Below are positions 9,201 to 17,868 of a DNA stretch of 64,000 nt, piece by piece. The notes below the pieces were generated by a model that was not told the DNA's origin, searched no databases, and saw nothing but the letters and a program-made list of their open reading frames with translations. Made by a program: the position numbers and the translations under genes. This DNA is from Pseudomonas abieticivorans (GTDB lineage Bacteria > Pseudomonadota > Gammaproteobacteria > Pseudomonadales > Pseudomonadaceae). The stretch covers positions 3,961,501-4,025,500 of the forward strand of contig NZ_CP094975.1 in NCBI RefSeq assembly GCF_023509015.1. The letters are read 5' to 3'. The stretch's first letter is position 1, and each line of letters starts with the position of its first letter.

Positions 9201-12200
9201 GCCAGTTGCTGGCGTTCCATTTCACGCTTTGGCTGCGTTTCTCGGTCACCGTGCCCAGGTTGAGGTCATGGCCTGCATTGAGGGTCGTGGTGCCGCCCTC
9301 GTCAATCTGGGTGACCTGTGCAGCCTGCATATTGATGTCGCGCCCGGCGCTGGCCACCAGCGAGGCGGCGGGGCCAGAGACGTAAAGCCCGGCCACCCGG
9401 GAGACTTGGGTGGCGGTGCCTTGGGTGCTTTGGGTGTCACGGGTGCTGGACACCAGGTTAATGTCGCGGCCTGCGCTGACCGTCAGGCTTTTACTGGCGT
9501 CGATTATGCCGCCCAGGTTGTTCAGATCGGTGAGCGCCTGCACGCCAACCTCGCCACCGGACAGCCGGCCACCCAGGTTCTGGATGTTTTGCGCGGTGAT
9601 CGCCAGCACGCTGCGCCCAGCCAGGGTACTGCTGTTGACCAGGTCGCCCTTGACGTTCAAGTCCACTGCATTACCGCTGAGCAAACCACCCGCGCCGTTG
9701 ATGTCACCGTCACGCACGCGCACGTAGACCTCGGGCGCCAAGGCTTTACCGACAGTGCCGTCGGGCAGGGTCACGTCCTTTTCCACCAGCCAGACAATGT
9801 CGCTGGTCAGTTGCGCCATTTGTTCGGTGGTCAAGGCCACGCCAGGCACCAGGTTCCACTGGCCCGCGTAGGTCAGGCCGTTGTCGAGCAGCGCGCGGTA
9901 CTGGCTCTCGTCGCTGGCATAGCCATCCAGGAAGCGGCGGCCGGTCAGTTGCGCGACTTGCTCGCGCACCAGTTTCTGTTCATAGAAGCCATCGCCCAGG
10001 CGAGTCAGGGTCAGGGCCGGGTTCAGGGACAGGCGGTCGAGCATGTAGTCCGACGACAGCCAATCGCGGTAACTGGTAAAGCGCGGGTCGCTCTCCACGA
10101 TATAGCCGGGCGTGGCCTGGGGGTCGACATGGAACAGGCTGTTGTCGGGCAGTTGCACGTTGATGCCGCCGCTGCGGATCGATTCGCTGTCGCCACTGGT
10201 GCCTTGCAACGCGGTCACTTCTTCAACCGGGGTGACGTTGCGGCCATTGGCCAGGTTGACGTTGGCACCTTGGGCGCCCGTCGCCTGCTGGTTGACCTGG
10301 TTAACCTGGCGATCGGCCAACTGCGTGCCACTGCCGCCCTGGTTGGTATTGCCCGTGTAGCGCGTGGGTTGCACGAAGATATCCACAACGCTGGCAGCCG
10401 GGTTGTAGGCCGTGGTGTCGCGGCCCTGGCGGTCGCGGCCCTTGCGTTGGATGCGGTAGAAATGGGACACCGTGCCGCTGTCGGTGGTGACGCGCTGCCC
10501 TGCGGTTTCGGTGTTGTTCAACTGCCCGATGTTGCCGGTCAGCACACCACCGGCAAGGATCTGGCTGTTGTCGTTCAGCGCCGTGTTGGCGGTGAGCAGC
10601 ATCGAACCACCGGACAGGATCTGGCCGGGGTCAGAGGTCAGTACCTGGGTTTCAGTGGTGGTGCGGGTGTAGTCGTAGCGGTTGAAGTTGTCGTTATTGC
10701 CGGCGGGAGTGCGCAGGTGATCGACTTCATCGTTGTAGATGGAAATCTCGCTGGGCTGGTAGCGCGTGGGCGAGCCGGTCAGTTGATAGTCTTGCAGCGT
10801 CTGGCTACCCACCACTACTTGGTGGGTACTGAAATGCTCATTGGTGTTGCGGATCACCGCGCTGGCCAGGCTCAAATCGCCCAGCGCCTCAATGGTGGCA
10901 CTGGCGTTTTGCAGCAAGGCCGCTTGGCCGCTGGCGTGGCCGTCCGCATCCAGGGCGCCGCCGATATGCAGGTCGCCGGCACTGAACAACAATGCATGCT
11001 CACGATTGAGGATCGACTGGGCGCCGATGTCCAGGCGGTTGCGCGCAGCGATCACCGCGGCCTGACCGTTTTCCACGTCGTTGTTCAAGGTTTGCACGGC
11101 AATCGACACTTGATCGCCATAGAGGCGGCCGCTGCCCAGGTTGTTCAGCACGCTGCTGTTGATGCGGGTGATTTGTGCGTCGATCAGGCCGCGGTTGTCG
11201 ATGTTGCCGGTGGCATTGAGGGTGACTTGGGCGGCGCTGATCTCACCGTTCGCGCGGTTGGTCACGCTGCTGGCCGATACCTTCAAGGCATTGCCTGCCA
11301 GCAAGCCTGCCTGGTTGTCGAGGCTGCCTTGCAGCTTGATATCGATGGTGCCGTTGGCTTGTAGCGTGCCGCTGTTGACCAGGCTTGAGCCCAGGTCCAG
11401 GTTGATATCGCCGGTACTGAGGGTGCTACCGGTGCCGCCCAGGCTGGCACTGGTGATACTGAGCTGATCGCCTGCGATCAAGGTGCCGCCGTTGTTGGTC
11501 ACTGCCAGCGTGCGATGGGCCTGGGTATCCTTGATGAGTAATTGCTTGCTTGAGGACACCAGGCCTTGGCTGTTATCCAGGTGGCCGGCGCTTTGCAGGG
11601 TCAGGGTTTCGTCGGCACGCAGCGCGCCGCTTTGGTTGTTGACCTGCGCCGCGTCAATCAGCAGGGCGCGCCCTTCGATGCCCAGGTCAGTGCCTCGGGT
11701 GTTTTGGTTGTCGAGTATGCCTGCGACAATATCCAGGCTGCCGCCAGCGCGCAGCAGGCCGCCGGCATTGCTCAACTGGCCATTGGCAAGGTTCAGGCTG
11801 GCGGCGCCCAGGGTCTGGATTGCCCCGCCTTGGTTGTTCAGGCCTGCGGCGTTCAGGGTCAGTGACTTCTCGCCGGTCAGGGTGGCCCCGGCGGTGTTGT
11901 CAAACTGCGAGGCAGCCAGGGTGATATCACCTTGGCTGCCGATAAAGCCGGCATTGTTGTTCAACAGGCCCGCGTACAAGGCCAGGCCGCCCTGCCCGAG
12001 CAGGCCGTTGTGGGTGCCCGAGTCGCTGTTGAGTAGCGTTTGGCCGTGGGTGTTCACGGTCAACAAGCCGCTGGCCTGAATGAGCCCCGCCTGGTTGTTC
12101 AACTCGCCGCTTTGGATGTCCACGGCCTTGCCTAGCACCAGGCCGCCGTGGTTGAGCAGCGCTTGCCCGCCACTGTTCAGATGCAGGTCGGCGCCGCTGA

Positions 12201-13983
12201 CCTGGCCGTTGGTGTTGGTCAGCCCTTGGCTGTTGATCGTGATTGCGCCGAGGGCCAGGGCTACGCCGCTGGTGTTATCGAACAGGTCGCTGGCAGTCAC
12301 ATGGAGCTCGCCACTGACGGAGCCCAAGGTGCCGCCCTGATTCAGCAAGCGGCCGCTGGCGAGCCTGATGTCGCCCTCGTTGGCCAGGGTGCCGCCGCTG
12401 TTGTCCAGCAGCCCGCTGACCGTCACTTGCAGCGTGCCAGCGCCCGTTTGCAGGATTTTGCCCTGGCGGTTGCTCAGGTCGCGGGCGGTCAGTTGGATAC
12501 GCTGTGCTTTGATTTTAGCGGCGTCGGTTTTTAACGCCTGGCTGGCGGAGGCGCTCAGGGTTTGCGCGCTGTCCACGGTGGCGCCTGCCAGGTCAATGTC
12601 GCCGTTGCCGGCGTGCAGGTTAATGTTTTGCCCCGAGCTGTCACTGCCAGCCAAATTCAGTTGAGCGGCGTTTAAGCTCACATCGCCAGCGGCAAGGGCG
12701 CTGCCCTGATTGTTGATCGCCTGCTGCGCGCTGACATTGAGCGTGCCATTGCCGGTGACCAGCCCGTCGGCGTTCACCCCGGCGGCCAGCAAACCCTTGT
12801 TACTGTTGCTGACCTGGGCGGCCGACAGGGTGACATGCCGCGCGGCAGCGACCTGCGCGCTGTTGGCCAGGGTGCCGGCGGTGGTTAGTGTGGCGTCGCC
12901 TTGGCTGTAAAGGTCACCGCTGTTATCGATACCGCGTTGGCCGGTCAGTTGCAGGTTACCGGTGCTGCTGATCTGGCCACGGTTGCTCAGTTGCCCATCC
13001 GCACTGATGACCACGTCACCCGCGCTGGCGCCGATCTGCCCGGCGTTGCGCACGCCCATGCCGGCCTCGGTACCCACCAGCTTGATCTTGCCCGCATACA
13101 TGCCGCCTAGTTGCGCGACGTCGATGGCAACGCTAGGGGTGTCGCCGGTTCCTGCGATGGGGGTGGCCGTGGTGTTGTCCGCATTGACCTGATTGGCCCC
13201 GGCAGTCACGCGCAAATCGTTGGCCCAGACACCGGCATTGACCTCTACCGAGCGGGCGATCACGTCGGTGTAGTCGGTTTGTCCGGCATCCAGCCCTTTG
13301 CCGGTGATGGAAACCTTGCCGCCGCCCACCCGATACCCCTGGATTTGCCCGTCCTGCATTTGCACGGTACCGGTGGTCAATGTGGCGCGGTTGGCGTTGA
13401 TAAAACCGCAACCGTCGCAGGCGATGCCCGCCGGGTTGGCGATGACGACCTGCGCGCGATCACCGCCCACTTCGACGTAGCCACGCAATTGGCTGGGGTT
13501 GGTAGCGTTGACCTCGTTGAGGATGACCCGCGCGGTGCCGTTGGCCAGCGCCTGGTTGCCTTCGATCCAGCCGCCCAGTTGGGTTTGCACGTTGGTGCGC
13601 GAGTTGTTGAGGATCGCGCCCTGGGTATTCACGTCGAACTGGCTATAGGTATTGTGCGACACGCCCGCGGCACTGGGTGTTTGAATATTGACTTGCGGCA
13701 CACCATTGGCGGTAGTGATCACGCCGGGCTGTTGCCCCGCCGGCGCACCATGGTCGGCAACGATATCGGCCCAGGCGGGCTGAGCAACCAAGGCAATCAG
13801 CCCCAGAGCCGCCATGAGCGACCAGCGTAGCGGGCGCAAGGTCAGCAGCGGTCCATTTGCCGTCGCGACCGCTTTGGGCGAGTCGCGCCCACCGGCTTTA
13901 CGGCTACCCAGAACGTTTTCGGCAACCACCATCAACAGGCCGCGTGCCTTGTTGAAAACAATGCGATACAGATGCTTGTTCAT
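6292..13983 (-). CDS. CdiA-like TpsA exoprotein (filamentous haemagglutinin family) with lipase-like C-terminus
   Basis: The 2563-residue secreted protein has the order of a CdiA effector. Residues 1-24 are the extended signal motif (MNKHLYRIVFNKARG), with cleavage near A72 after QPAWA. From 73 comes the TPS secretion domain with NPAGIACDGCGFIN. FHA-1 beta-helix repeats run to about 1045, then a receptor-binding-like stretch. A secretion-arrest (YP) region lies near 1295-1400 (RLGDGFYEQ, VAQLTGRRFLDGY), and FHA-2 repeats run about 1425-2235. From about 2265 the C-terminal domain carries GHSRGT at 2417-2422, resembling a serine-hydrolase elbow. D2491 (in ENDPVG) and H2530 (in VHNCYG) could complete a triad. 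No VENN motif was seen. It follows cdiB and the acyltransferase gene. Function of the C-terminus is inferred. Confidence 0.88.
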   Translation of the reverse strand: MNKHLYRIVFNKARGLLMVVAENVLGSRKAGGRDSPKAVATANGPLLTLRPLRWSLMAALGLIALVAQPAWADIVADHGAPAGQQPGVITTANGVPQVNIQTPSAAGVSHNTYSQFDVNTQGAILNNSRTNVQTQLGGWIEGNQALANGTARVILNEVNATNPSQLRGYVEVGGDRAQVVIANPAGIACDGCGFINANRATLTTGTVQMQDGQIQGYRVGGGKVSITGKGLDAGQTDYTDVIARSVEVNAGVWANDLRVTAGANQVNADNTTATPIAGTGDTPSVAIDVAQLGGMYAGKIKLVGTEAGMGVRNAGQIGASAGDVVISADGQLSNRGQISSTGNLQLTGQRGIDNSGDLYSQGDATLTTAGTLANSAQVAAARHVTLSAAQVSNSNKGLLAAGVNADGLVTGNGTLNVSAQQAINNQGSALAAGDVSLNAAQLNLAGSDSSGQNINLHAGNGDIDLAGATVDSAQTLSASASQALKTDAAKIKAQRIQLTARDLSNRQGKILQTGAGTLQVTVSGLLDNSGGTLANEGDIRLASGRLLNQGGTLGSVSGELHVTASDLFDNTSGVALALGAITINSQGLTNTNGQVSGADLHLNSGGQALLNHGGLVLGKAVDIQSGELNNQAGLIQASGLLTVNTHGQTLLNSDSGTHNGLLGQGGLALYAGLLNNNAGFIGSQGDITLAASQFDNTAGATLTGEKSLTLNAAGLNNQGGAIQTLGAASLNLANGQLSNAGGLLRAGGSLDIVAGILDNQNTRGTDLGIEGRALLIDAAQVNNQSGALRADETLTLQSAGHLDNSQGLVSSSKQLLIKDTQAHRTLAVTNNGGTLIAGDQLSITSASLGGTGSTLSTGDINLDLGSSLVNSGTLQANGTIDIKLQGSLDNQAGLLAGNALKVSASSVTNRANGEISAAQVTLNATGNIDNRGLIDAQITRINSSVLNNLGSGRLYGDQVSIAVQTLNNDVENGQAAVIAARNRLDIGAQSILNREHALLFSAGDLHIGGALDADGHASGQAALLQNASATIEALGDLSLASAVIRNTNEHFSTHQVVVGSQTLQDYQLTGSPTRYQPSEISIYNDEVDHLRTPAGNNDNFNRYDYTRTTTETQVLTSDPGQILSGGSMLLTANTALNDNSQILAGGVLTGNIGQLNNTETAGQRVTTDSGTVSHFYRIQRKGRDRQGRDTTAYNPAASVVDIFVQPTRYTGNTNQGGSGTQLADRQVNQVNQQATGAQGANVNLANGRNVTPVEEVTALQGTSGDSESIRSGGINVQLPDNSLFHVDPQATPGYIVESDPRFTSYRDWLSSDYMLDRLSLNPALTLTRLGDGFYEQKLVREQVAQLTGRRFLDGYASDESQYRALLDNGLTYAGQWNLVPGVALTTEQMAQLTSDIVWLVEKDVTLPDGTVGKALAPEVYVRVRDGDINGAGGLLSGNAVDLNVKGDLVNSSTLAGRSVLAITAQNIQNLGGRLSGGEVGVQALTDLNNLGGIIDASKSLTVSAGRDINLVSSTRDTQSTQGTATQVSRVAGLYVSGPAASLVASAGRDINMQAAQVTQIDEGGTTTLNAGHDLNLGTVTEKRSQSVKWNASNWREDTSRTEVGSTVDGSGDVRLLAGNDINARGASLTSAQGAVQAAADHDINLTESRQYNSVDEAHKVKGGNSLFSSKTTTTRDTLAEDRAKGTTVSSESAYLQAGNDLRLQGSNVVSTDGTTLTAGHDVQILAATDTVNEKHTKDVKQSGLFSGGGVAVTMGTQQQSAKNTSDIDSSAASTVGATNGNVNIIAGNNYRQVGSDVSAPVGDVNIQAQKVDILEAQNAQHATQESRFKQSGLTVTLTNPVVTALQTAQHMGNAAGDTDDNRLKILAAANAGLETASAYSAVVANPAQAGGINVSISIGTNSNESQSEQTGSKATGSSVRAGGDVNITATGAGQASDITVQGSEITAGRDANLKADGDIALLAAQNTVESHGTNKGSSASLGIGFAVGGTQNGFTLNAGASMNRGNADGNDLVWSNTHVNAGNSVLLQSGGDTQLKGAVVAAPQVRADVGGNLSIESLQDTSTYASKQSSTGVGVSLCIPPFCYGMSSASVSLNNSKDKSDFASVLEQSGIQAGDGGFDVRVKGNTDLVGGVIASSDAAIANGKNTLSTGTLTTADLLNRSSASASTSGVSLSSDMFTQGKYGASKGIVSTLLNNGQDSSSSQGATRSAVSAGNVVIGDGSGQWLLTGQDANQTIAGLNRDTANAQDAVGKQDVAKLAKSAAAQQAIKNETYRQMVQFTDEAYRTMFVKEAKMFVVLTDENGKVITDDNGIPQRRELNADEKANLQRSSDNKVHLADNGIFNDEDGAAKYAVQHRDPDVTGPQYFIWFPQADNSLSELLVAAYQKNLENNFWGLANATEQTRTAMLNYGESGLHLDGHSRGTMTVGNAMGSIMSLPDAVGSLSDTQINFFGAAYSVYKADEQLATLQNRDAVSSPSKRDDMVLQYQIHENDPVGRSFFVGDNPSTGGVLPDTTNGFKEFLNVLGGTYTVHNCYGAAAPAACQQYWTDQKDNKAHYVKVNAKQE

Positions 13984-14015
13984 ACAAATCCCTTTGAATT
14001 CTAGCGTGCGACGTC

Positions 14016-14546
14016 TTACGCGCTGCGGGCCACGGCATGGGTGGCAAACCAGGCGCGGGCCTCGGCGGGCATTACTTTGATGCCTTGGAACTGTTTGATT
14101 TGCAGCCCACGTTCGTCACCGCGGTGGTACAGCCCGCGCATGCAACGGTCGGTAAAAAAGCGCCGTTGCAGCAACCGAGCGACTTGCGTGCTGTGGCCAA
14201 ACGGGGCGACCCAATCGTGAAACCACATTCGTTCACCGCTGTTCCAGTCGTGCTCCGGCAGTTCGAGCGCAGCGTTATCCAGGTAGCGACGTTCGGCCTC
14301 GGCGCTGAAGTAACTCCAGGACACGTAGAACACCGGCCGGCCCTGCTGGCTGCCAATCATGAATTGGCGCTGGCGCAGGGCTGGCAACAGCAGCTTGTTG
14401 AGGGCGTGCAAGGGCATGTCCCGGTGGGCTTTGGAGTGCATCCATAGCCACACCGCGCAGCCCAGCGCCTGTGTTTCGCTCCAGGGGGCGTCGGTAAAAC
14501 CGGGTGCAATCAATTCAAAGTCATCGATCAGCATGGCGGTGCTCAC
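14016..14546 (-). CDS. HlyC-type toxin-activating lysine acyltransferase (CdiC-like)
   Basis: The 176-residue protein matches the HlyC/RtxC family. WMHSKAHRDMP carries the Ser and His (S38, H41) in the spacing of the HlyC active site, and EHDWNSGERMWFHDWVAPFG carries the conserved acidic residue (D111). These enzymes move a fatty acyl chain from acyl-ACP to lysines of a protein before its export. The gene sits between the outer-membrane transporter and CdiA, the order cdiB-cdiC-cdiA known from class IV CDI loci, so CdiA is the likely substrate. The start is GTG, overlapping the cdiB stop by four bases, implying coupled translation; an ATG four codons later is possible. Confidence 0.9.
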   Translation of the reverse strand: MSTAMLIDDFELIAPGFTDAPWSETQALGCAVWLWMHSKAHRDMPLHALNKLLLPALRQRQFMIGSQQGRPVFYVSWSYFSAEAERRYLDNAALELPEHDWNSGERMWFHDWVAPFGHSTQVARLLQRRFFTDRCMRGLYHRGDERGLQIKQFQGIKVMPAEARAWFATHAVARSA

Positions 14547-16279
14547 ATAGACCAGGTCAGGCTGAAGCCTGCGGTGGTGCTGGCGGTGTCGAACCCTTTC
14601 GGCTTGCTCAAGGGTTGCCCGACAAACACGTCATAGGAAATGCTCTGGTAACCGCCACGCAAACCCACCACGGCGCCGGCCAGGTGCGTGCCGCTTAAGT
14701 AGCGGCTGGACTGCCCGCCGACTTCACCGTAATCGACACCCAGGTAGGTTTCCTGGCCGCTGTTGCCCAGGGCCAACGCCAAGTCGTTGCGGTTCAGCCA
14801 GCCGCGGTCTGCCGAGAGGATGTTTTCTCCGTCGAAGCCACGTACCGAATAGCGCCCGCCGATGGAGAAGCGGTCCTGGGGTACCAAGGGGGTGCGGTTC
14901 CATTGCGCGCGCCACGTGCTGGTGTAGCGCAGGCGCTGGCTGCCCAGGCCGAACGGTATCGACAGCTGGGCGTCGGAGGTGATGATCTCGGCCCTTGAAG
15001 TGCCTTGGTTCAGTGTCTCCTCAGGCGCGGACAGGGCATTGCGTGCACCCGTGCCGCGCTTGTAATTGGCGCCTACGTCCAGTGTCGCGGTACCGATGAA
15101 TTCGCGATGGCTGAGCCCGAATGCCCAGCCAGCCATGCGCCGACGCTGGATTTCGATCTGGGTGTCATCGATGTAGTTCTGCGAGCTGCGCGTCCAGCCG
15201 CTCAACGTGGCCGTGGTCTTGCGCACCGCATCGCGGTAGAGCAAGCGCGACAGGCTGATCTCGTTGGTTTTGCTGGTACCTGTGTACAGGTAACTCTGGT
15301 TGGCGCCGGACACCGACTGGTGATAGTCGTATTCGCTGGACGTCACGCCCAGCAGCCAGTAACCGTAGGGCACCGAGTAGTGCAGGGTATGGCCACGCGA
15401 GCCGCGGTCGCCGGAGTCGCCGCCACCCAGGTCATGGTTGTAGCTGGCGTAAAACAAATCGTTGAGGCTCAGGATATTGTCCAGTGACACCGACGCGGTG
15501 CCTAGGTACTTGCCCGTGGCATCGGTGCCGGAGTCGTCCATGGACAGGCTAAAGCGCACTGGCAGTTTCTGTTTCCAGGCAATTACCAGGTCGCTCTCGC
15601 CGGGCTTGGCGTTCGCGCCTTGCGTGGCGGCAATCTGGATGTCGGCGTCTGCGGTGGGCACCCGCTTGAAGTTTTCCAGCGCTTGTTCGATATCGCGCAG
15701 GTTGAGCAGGTCGCCCGGGCTTGCCGGCAGCGCGTTCCAGGCATTGGCCCGTGAAGAGGTGCCCGCGGCAAAGCGAATGGCATGGATGCGACCGGGGATG
15801 ACGGTCAGTTGCAATACGCCGCTGCGCAGGTCTTGAGGCTGGGCCAGCACCCGAGTGGTGACATAGCCGCGCTCGATGATCGCATTCTGTATACGCTTCA
15901 TGGTCAGGTTGATGCCTTGCGCGCCCAGGCACTGGCCGGTGGCAGGGTCATCCTTGGGGTCAGCCTTGGCCAGCGCCCACTGGAACTGCGCGGCGGCCTC
16001 GCCCCCCAGTACGATCTTGCGAATGGGAAAGCACGGCGCTTGATCCTTGATCAGCCGGTTGCCCCCCAGTGGCTCGGCGGGCAGTTGCAGCCGCACATCG
16101 TGCGTGGGCTCAAGTTGCTCGCGCAACGCGCGGTCGCGCTCCTGTTGTTGCAGCAGGGGTTGCGCGGGCAGGGGAAGATCGGCGGCCTGGGCGCATTCGC
16201 TGGTAAAAACGCCCAATAGCGTGAGGCCGGCCGCAGAGGTGCTGATCAGGCTTTTTACAGGCCTGGTGATGGACTTCAT
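14543..16279 (-). CDS. TpsB/CdiB outer-membrane transporter (ShlB/FhaC/HecB family)
   Basis: The 578-residue protein has a cleavable signal (cut after SECAQA near residue 32), a proline-rich linker and N-terminal plug helix. Two POTRA domains follow (the first includes CFPIRKIVLGG), then a 16-strand barrel ending in a strand of the form AGFSLTWSM. The SVRGFDGENILSADRGW segment is the conserved VRGY/F motif of Omp85/TpsB proteins that reaches into the pore. It exports the TPS-domain protein encoded downstream. The chosen ATG at 16279 follows a GGAAG site; the longer frame adds 28 residues without a signal. An AT-rich 184-base gap separates it from cpxS and probably holds the promoter. Confidence 0.94.
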   Translation of the reverse strand: MKSITRPVKSLISTSAAGLTLLGVFTSECAQAADLPLPAQPLLQQQERDRALREQLEPTHDVRLQLPAEPLGGNRLIKDQAPCFPIRKIVLGGEAAAQFQWALAKADPKDDPATGQCLGAQGINLTMKRIQNAIIERGYVTTRVLAQPQDLRSGVLQLTVIPGRIHAIRFAAGTSSRANAWNALPASPGDLLNLRDIEQALENFKRVPTADADIQIAATQGANAKPGESDLVIAWKQKLPVRFSLSMDDSGTDATGKYLGTASVSLDNILSLNDLFYASYNHDLGGGDSGDRGSRGHTLHYSVPYGYWLLGVTSSEYDYHQSVSGANQSYLYTGTSKTNEISLSRLLYRDAVRKTTATLSGWTRSSQNYIDDTQIEIQRRRMAGWAFGLSHREFIGTATLDVGANYKRGTGARNALSAPEETLNQGTSRAEIITSDAQLSIPFGLGSQRLRYTSTWRAQWNRTPLVPQDRFSIGGRYSVRGFDGENILSADRGWLNRNDLALALGNSGQETYLGVDYGEVGGQSSRYLSGTHLAGAVVGLRGGYQSISYDVFVGQPLSKPKGFDTASTTAGFSLTWSM

Positions 16280-16463
16280 TTCGCTTCCTTGAGAATAAAA
16301 GGCGCCGACCTTGGCGATGCCAACCACTGACCGTGTATGCCTTGACTGAAGGCAAAACAACATCGATCGCGCGGTATGAGCCTTTCATTTCAAGAAAGTT
16401 CAAAATTGTGTCAAAACATTATCAATACCGTGACAAAGGCCTCACTTGGCCTTGCAGCGCGTT
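16280..16463 (-). promoter_or_regulatory. AT-rich upstream region of the cdi locus
   Basis: These 184 bases between the cpxS stop and the cdiB start include an AT-rich run (about 16380-16435, with CAAAATTGTGTCAAAACATT) that contrasts with the GC-rich flanks. It is the only plausible place for the cdi promoter. I see no clear -35/-10 pair and no exact CpxR box. Confidence 0.4.
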
Positions 16464-17798
16464 TCAGGCACTGGCGTTGGGCACCAGAGGTAAGTCCAGC
16501 GTTGCCACAAACCCGCCCTGCGGATGGTTGGCCAGGTTAAGCGTGCCACCATGGCGCTCCACCGCGCGCCTGGCAATGGCCAGGCCCAGGCCGTGGCCGG
16601 GTGATGTTTGCCCGGGTGCGCGGTAAAAAGGTTCGCCCAGTTGTGCCAAATGTTCTTCACCCACGCCCGGGCCATGGTCGCGCACGCTCAGTTCGATGCG
16701 ATCGCCCACCGGTTTTGCGTTGACCTCGATGGGTTGGCCTTGCGGGTTGAAGCGCACGGCGTTGCGCACCAGGTTGTCCACGGCACGTTCGATCATGCTG
16801 GGCCAGCCGTGCAGGGTCAGGCCGGCCGGGGCGTCCAGGGCGATCAATTGTTCAGGGGCGCTCATGTGCGCATCTTTACGCACGCTTCTGAGGATCAGGT
16901 TGATGTCCACGGTTTCGGCGGTGGCATGTTCGGCATCTACCCGGGCCAGCGCCAGAATCTCACTGATCAAGGCTTCCAGGCGATCACACTCGCGGGTCAG
17001 GCGTGGCCACAGGCGTTCGCGTTGCTCGCCTTCGGCGCGTTCGGCCAGCGCCAGGGCGATGCGCAAGCGTGCCAGCGGTGAGCGTAGTTCGTGGGAAACG
17101 TCGCGCAGCAATTGCCGCTGGCTGCCAATCAGGCTTTGCAGGCGTGCGCCCATGCGGTTGAAGTCGTTGGCCAGCACGCCGAATTCATCGCGCCGGCCTG
17201 CAAGCTTGGCCAGGCTGTTCTGTTGATAGGTGGTTTGCCCCAAATCATGCACGGCGCCACGCAGGCGGCTTAAAGGACGGGTGATCGACAGGGTGACCAG
17301 CAGGCTGAACAAGGTCAGTACCACCAGCGCGATGCCCAGTGCGCTGAGCGGCCACAGCAGACTTTCGCGGTGCCAGGCATCAAGTTCGGGGTGCGGTACT
17401 CGGTAGATGAACAGGTACGTGTCACCGGTGGTGGGGCTGCTGTATTCGGTGGTCAAGCGGCGCCAGGGCAATTGGCGGTCGTCATTGTTTTGCCGGGCCT
17501 CGAAGGCGGCGGCGCGGCGCGGGAACGTCCCCGGTACCACGGCTTCGCCGCTTTCGTTCAGCACTTGTACGTCGATGTGATAGCGCCGCTTGAGTTGCTC
17601 GAGCAGTTCCTGGGCGGAGTCCTGACCGTCTTTCTCGAAGCTTTGGGTCCAGTTCTGGGCCAGGTCCTTGAGGCCGGGGTGGCGGCTGAGAATCCAGGCA
17701 TCCTGGTTAAGCATGTGGCCCAGCAGGATGGACAGCCCGGCAACGAGGGCGATGGCGAGCCAGAAACTGGCCAGGATCCGCCAGAACAATGAGCGCAA
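16464..17798 (-). CDS. cpxS: Envelope-stress sensor histidine kinase CpxS (CpxA-type)
   Basis: The 444-residue inner-membrane kinase has a first helix at 8-29, a periplasmic sensor to about 147, a second helix at 148-170 and a HAMP linker at 171-223. The H-box RDVSHELRSPLARLRIAL carries the phosphorylated H236. It ends in a HATPase domain with DNLVRNAVRFNP (N box), DHGPGVG and GHGLGLAIARRA (G boxes). It should phosphorylate CpxR in response to misfolded envelope proteins. The gene lies downstream of a CpxP/Spy gene and cpxR in the same direction, the order known at P. aeruginosa PA3204-PA3206. A hairpin between the Spy gene and this one may reduce its expression. Confidence 0.9.
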   Translation of the reverse strand: MRSLFWRILASFWLAIALVAGLSILLGHMLNQDAWILSRHPGLKDLAQNWTQSFEKDGQDSAQELLEQLKRRYHIDVQVLNESGEAVVPGTFPRRAAAFEARQNNDDRQLPWRRLTTEYSSPTTGDTYLFIYRVPHPELDAWHRESLLWPLSALGIALVVLTLFSLLVTLSITRPLSRLRGAVHDLGQTTYQQNSLAKLAGRRDEFGVLANDFNRMGARLQSLIGSQRQLLRDVSHELRSPLARLRIALALAERAEGEQRERLWPRLTRECDRLEALISEILALARVDAEHATAETVDINLILRSVRKDAHMSAPEQLIALDAPAGLTLHGWPSMIERAVDNLVRNAVRFNPQGQPIEVNAKPVGDRIELSVRDHGPGVGEEHLAQLGEPFYRAPGQTSPGHGLGLAIARRAVERHGGTLNLANHPQGGFVATLDLPLVPNASA

Positions 17799-17812
17799 GG
17801 GAATACCTCAAA

Positions 17813-17846
17813 TGAGCAAAGCCCGACACGCGTGGGCGTGCCGGGC
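17813..17846 (-). terminator. Hairpin between cpxP/spy and cpxS, terminator or attenuator
   Basis: A ten-position stem with one mismatch (GCCCGGCACG against CGTGTCGGGC on the minus strand, six-base loop) is followed by TTTGCTCATTT. It lies after the Spy gene and just before cpxS, so it probably trims read-through into the kinase gene. Confidence 0.5.
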
Positions 17847-17868
17847 TGGGTGAACAATGGCCTTGAGT

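Noticed and set aside
6922..11364. Two long plus-strand open frames (744 and 711 codons) opposite the cdiA gene
   Set aside because: They are antisense shadows of a GC-rich, repeat-rich gene. They are full of Ala, Gly, His and Val from reversed codons, have no ribosome site and no domain, while the minus strand reads a complete CdiA.
7200..13000. Repeat units that might suggest a CRISPR or tandem array
   Set aside because: They are degenerate FHA beta-helix repeats at the protein level (around 20 residues), in frame throughout, with no constant DNA repeat or spacer.
5014..16463. An integrative element using tRNA-Asp as attachment site
   Set aside because: No integrase is present, and no copy of the tRNA-Asp 3' end was seen at the far side of the block, so there is no evidence for site-specific integration.
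16280..16463. A CpxR box controlling the cdi locus
   Set aside because: GTGTCAAAACATT and GTGACAAAG only loosely resemble GTAAA repeats; there is no exact pair with correct spacing.
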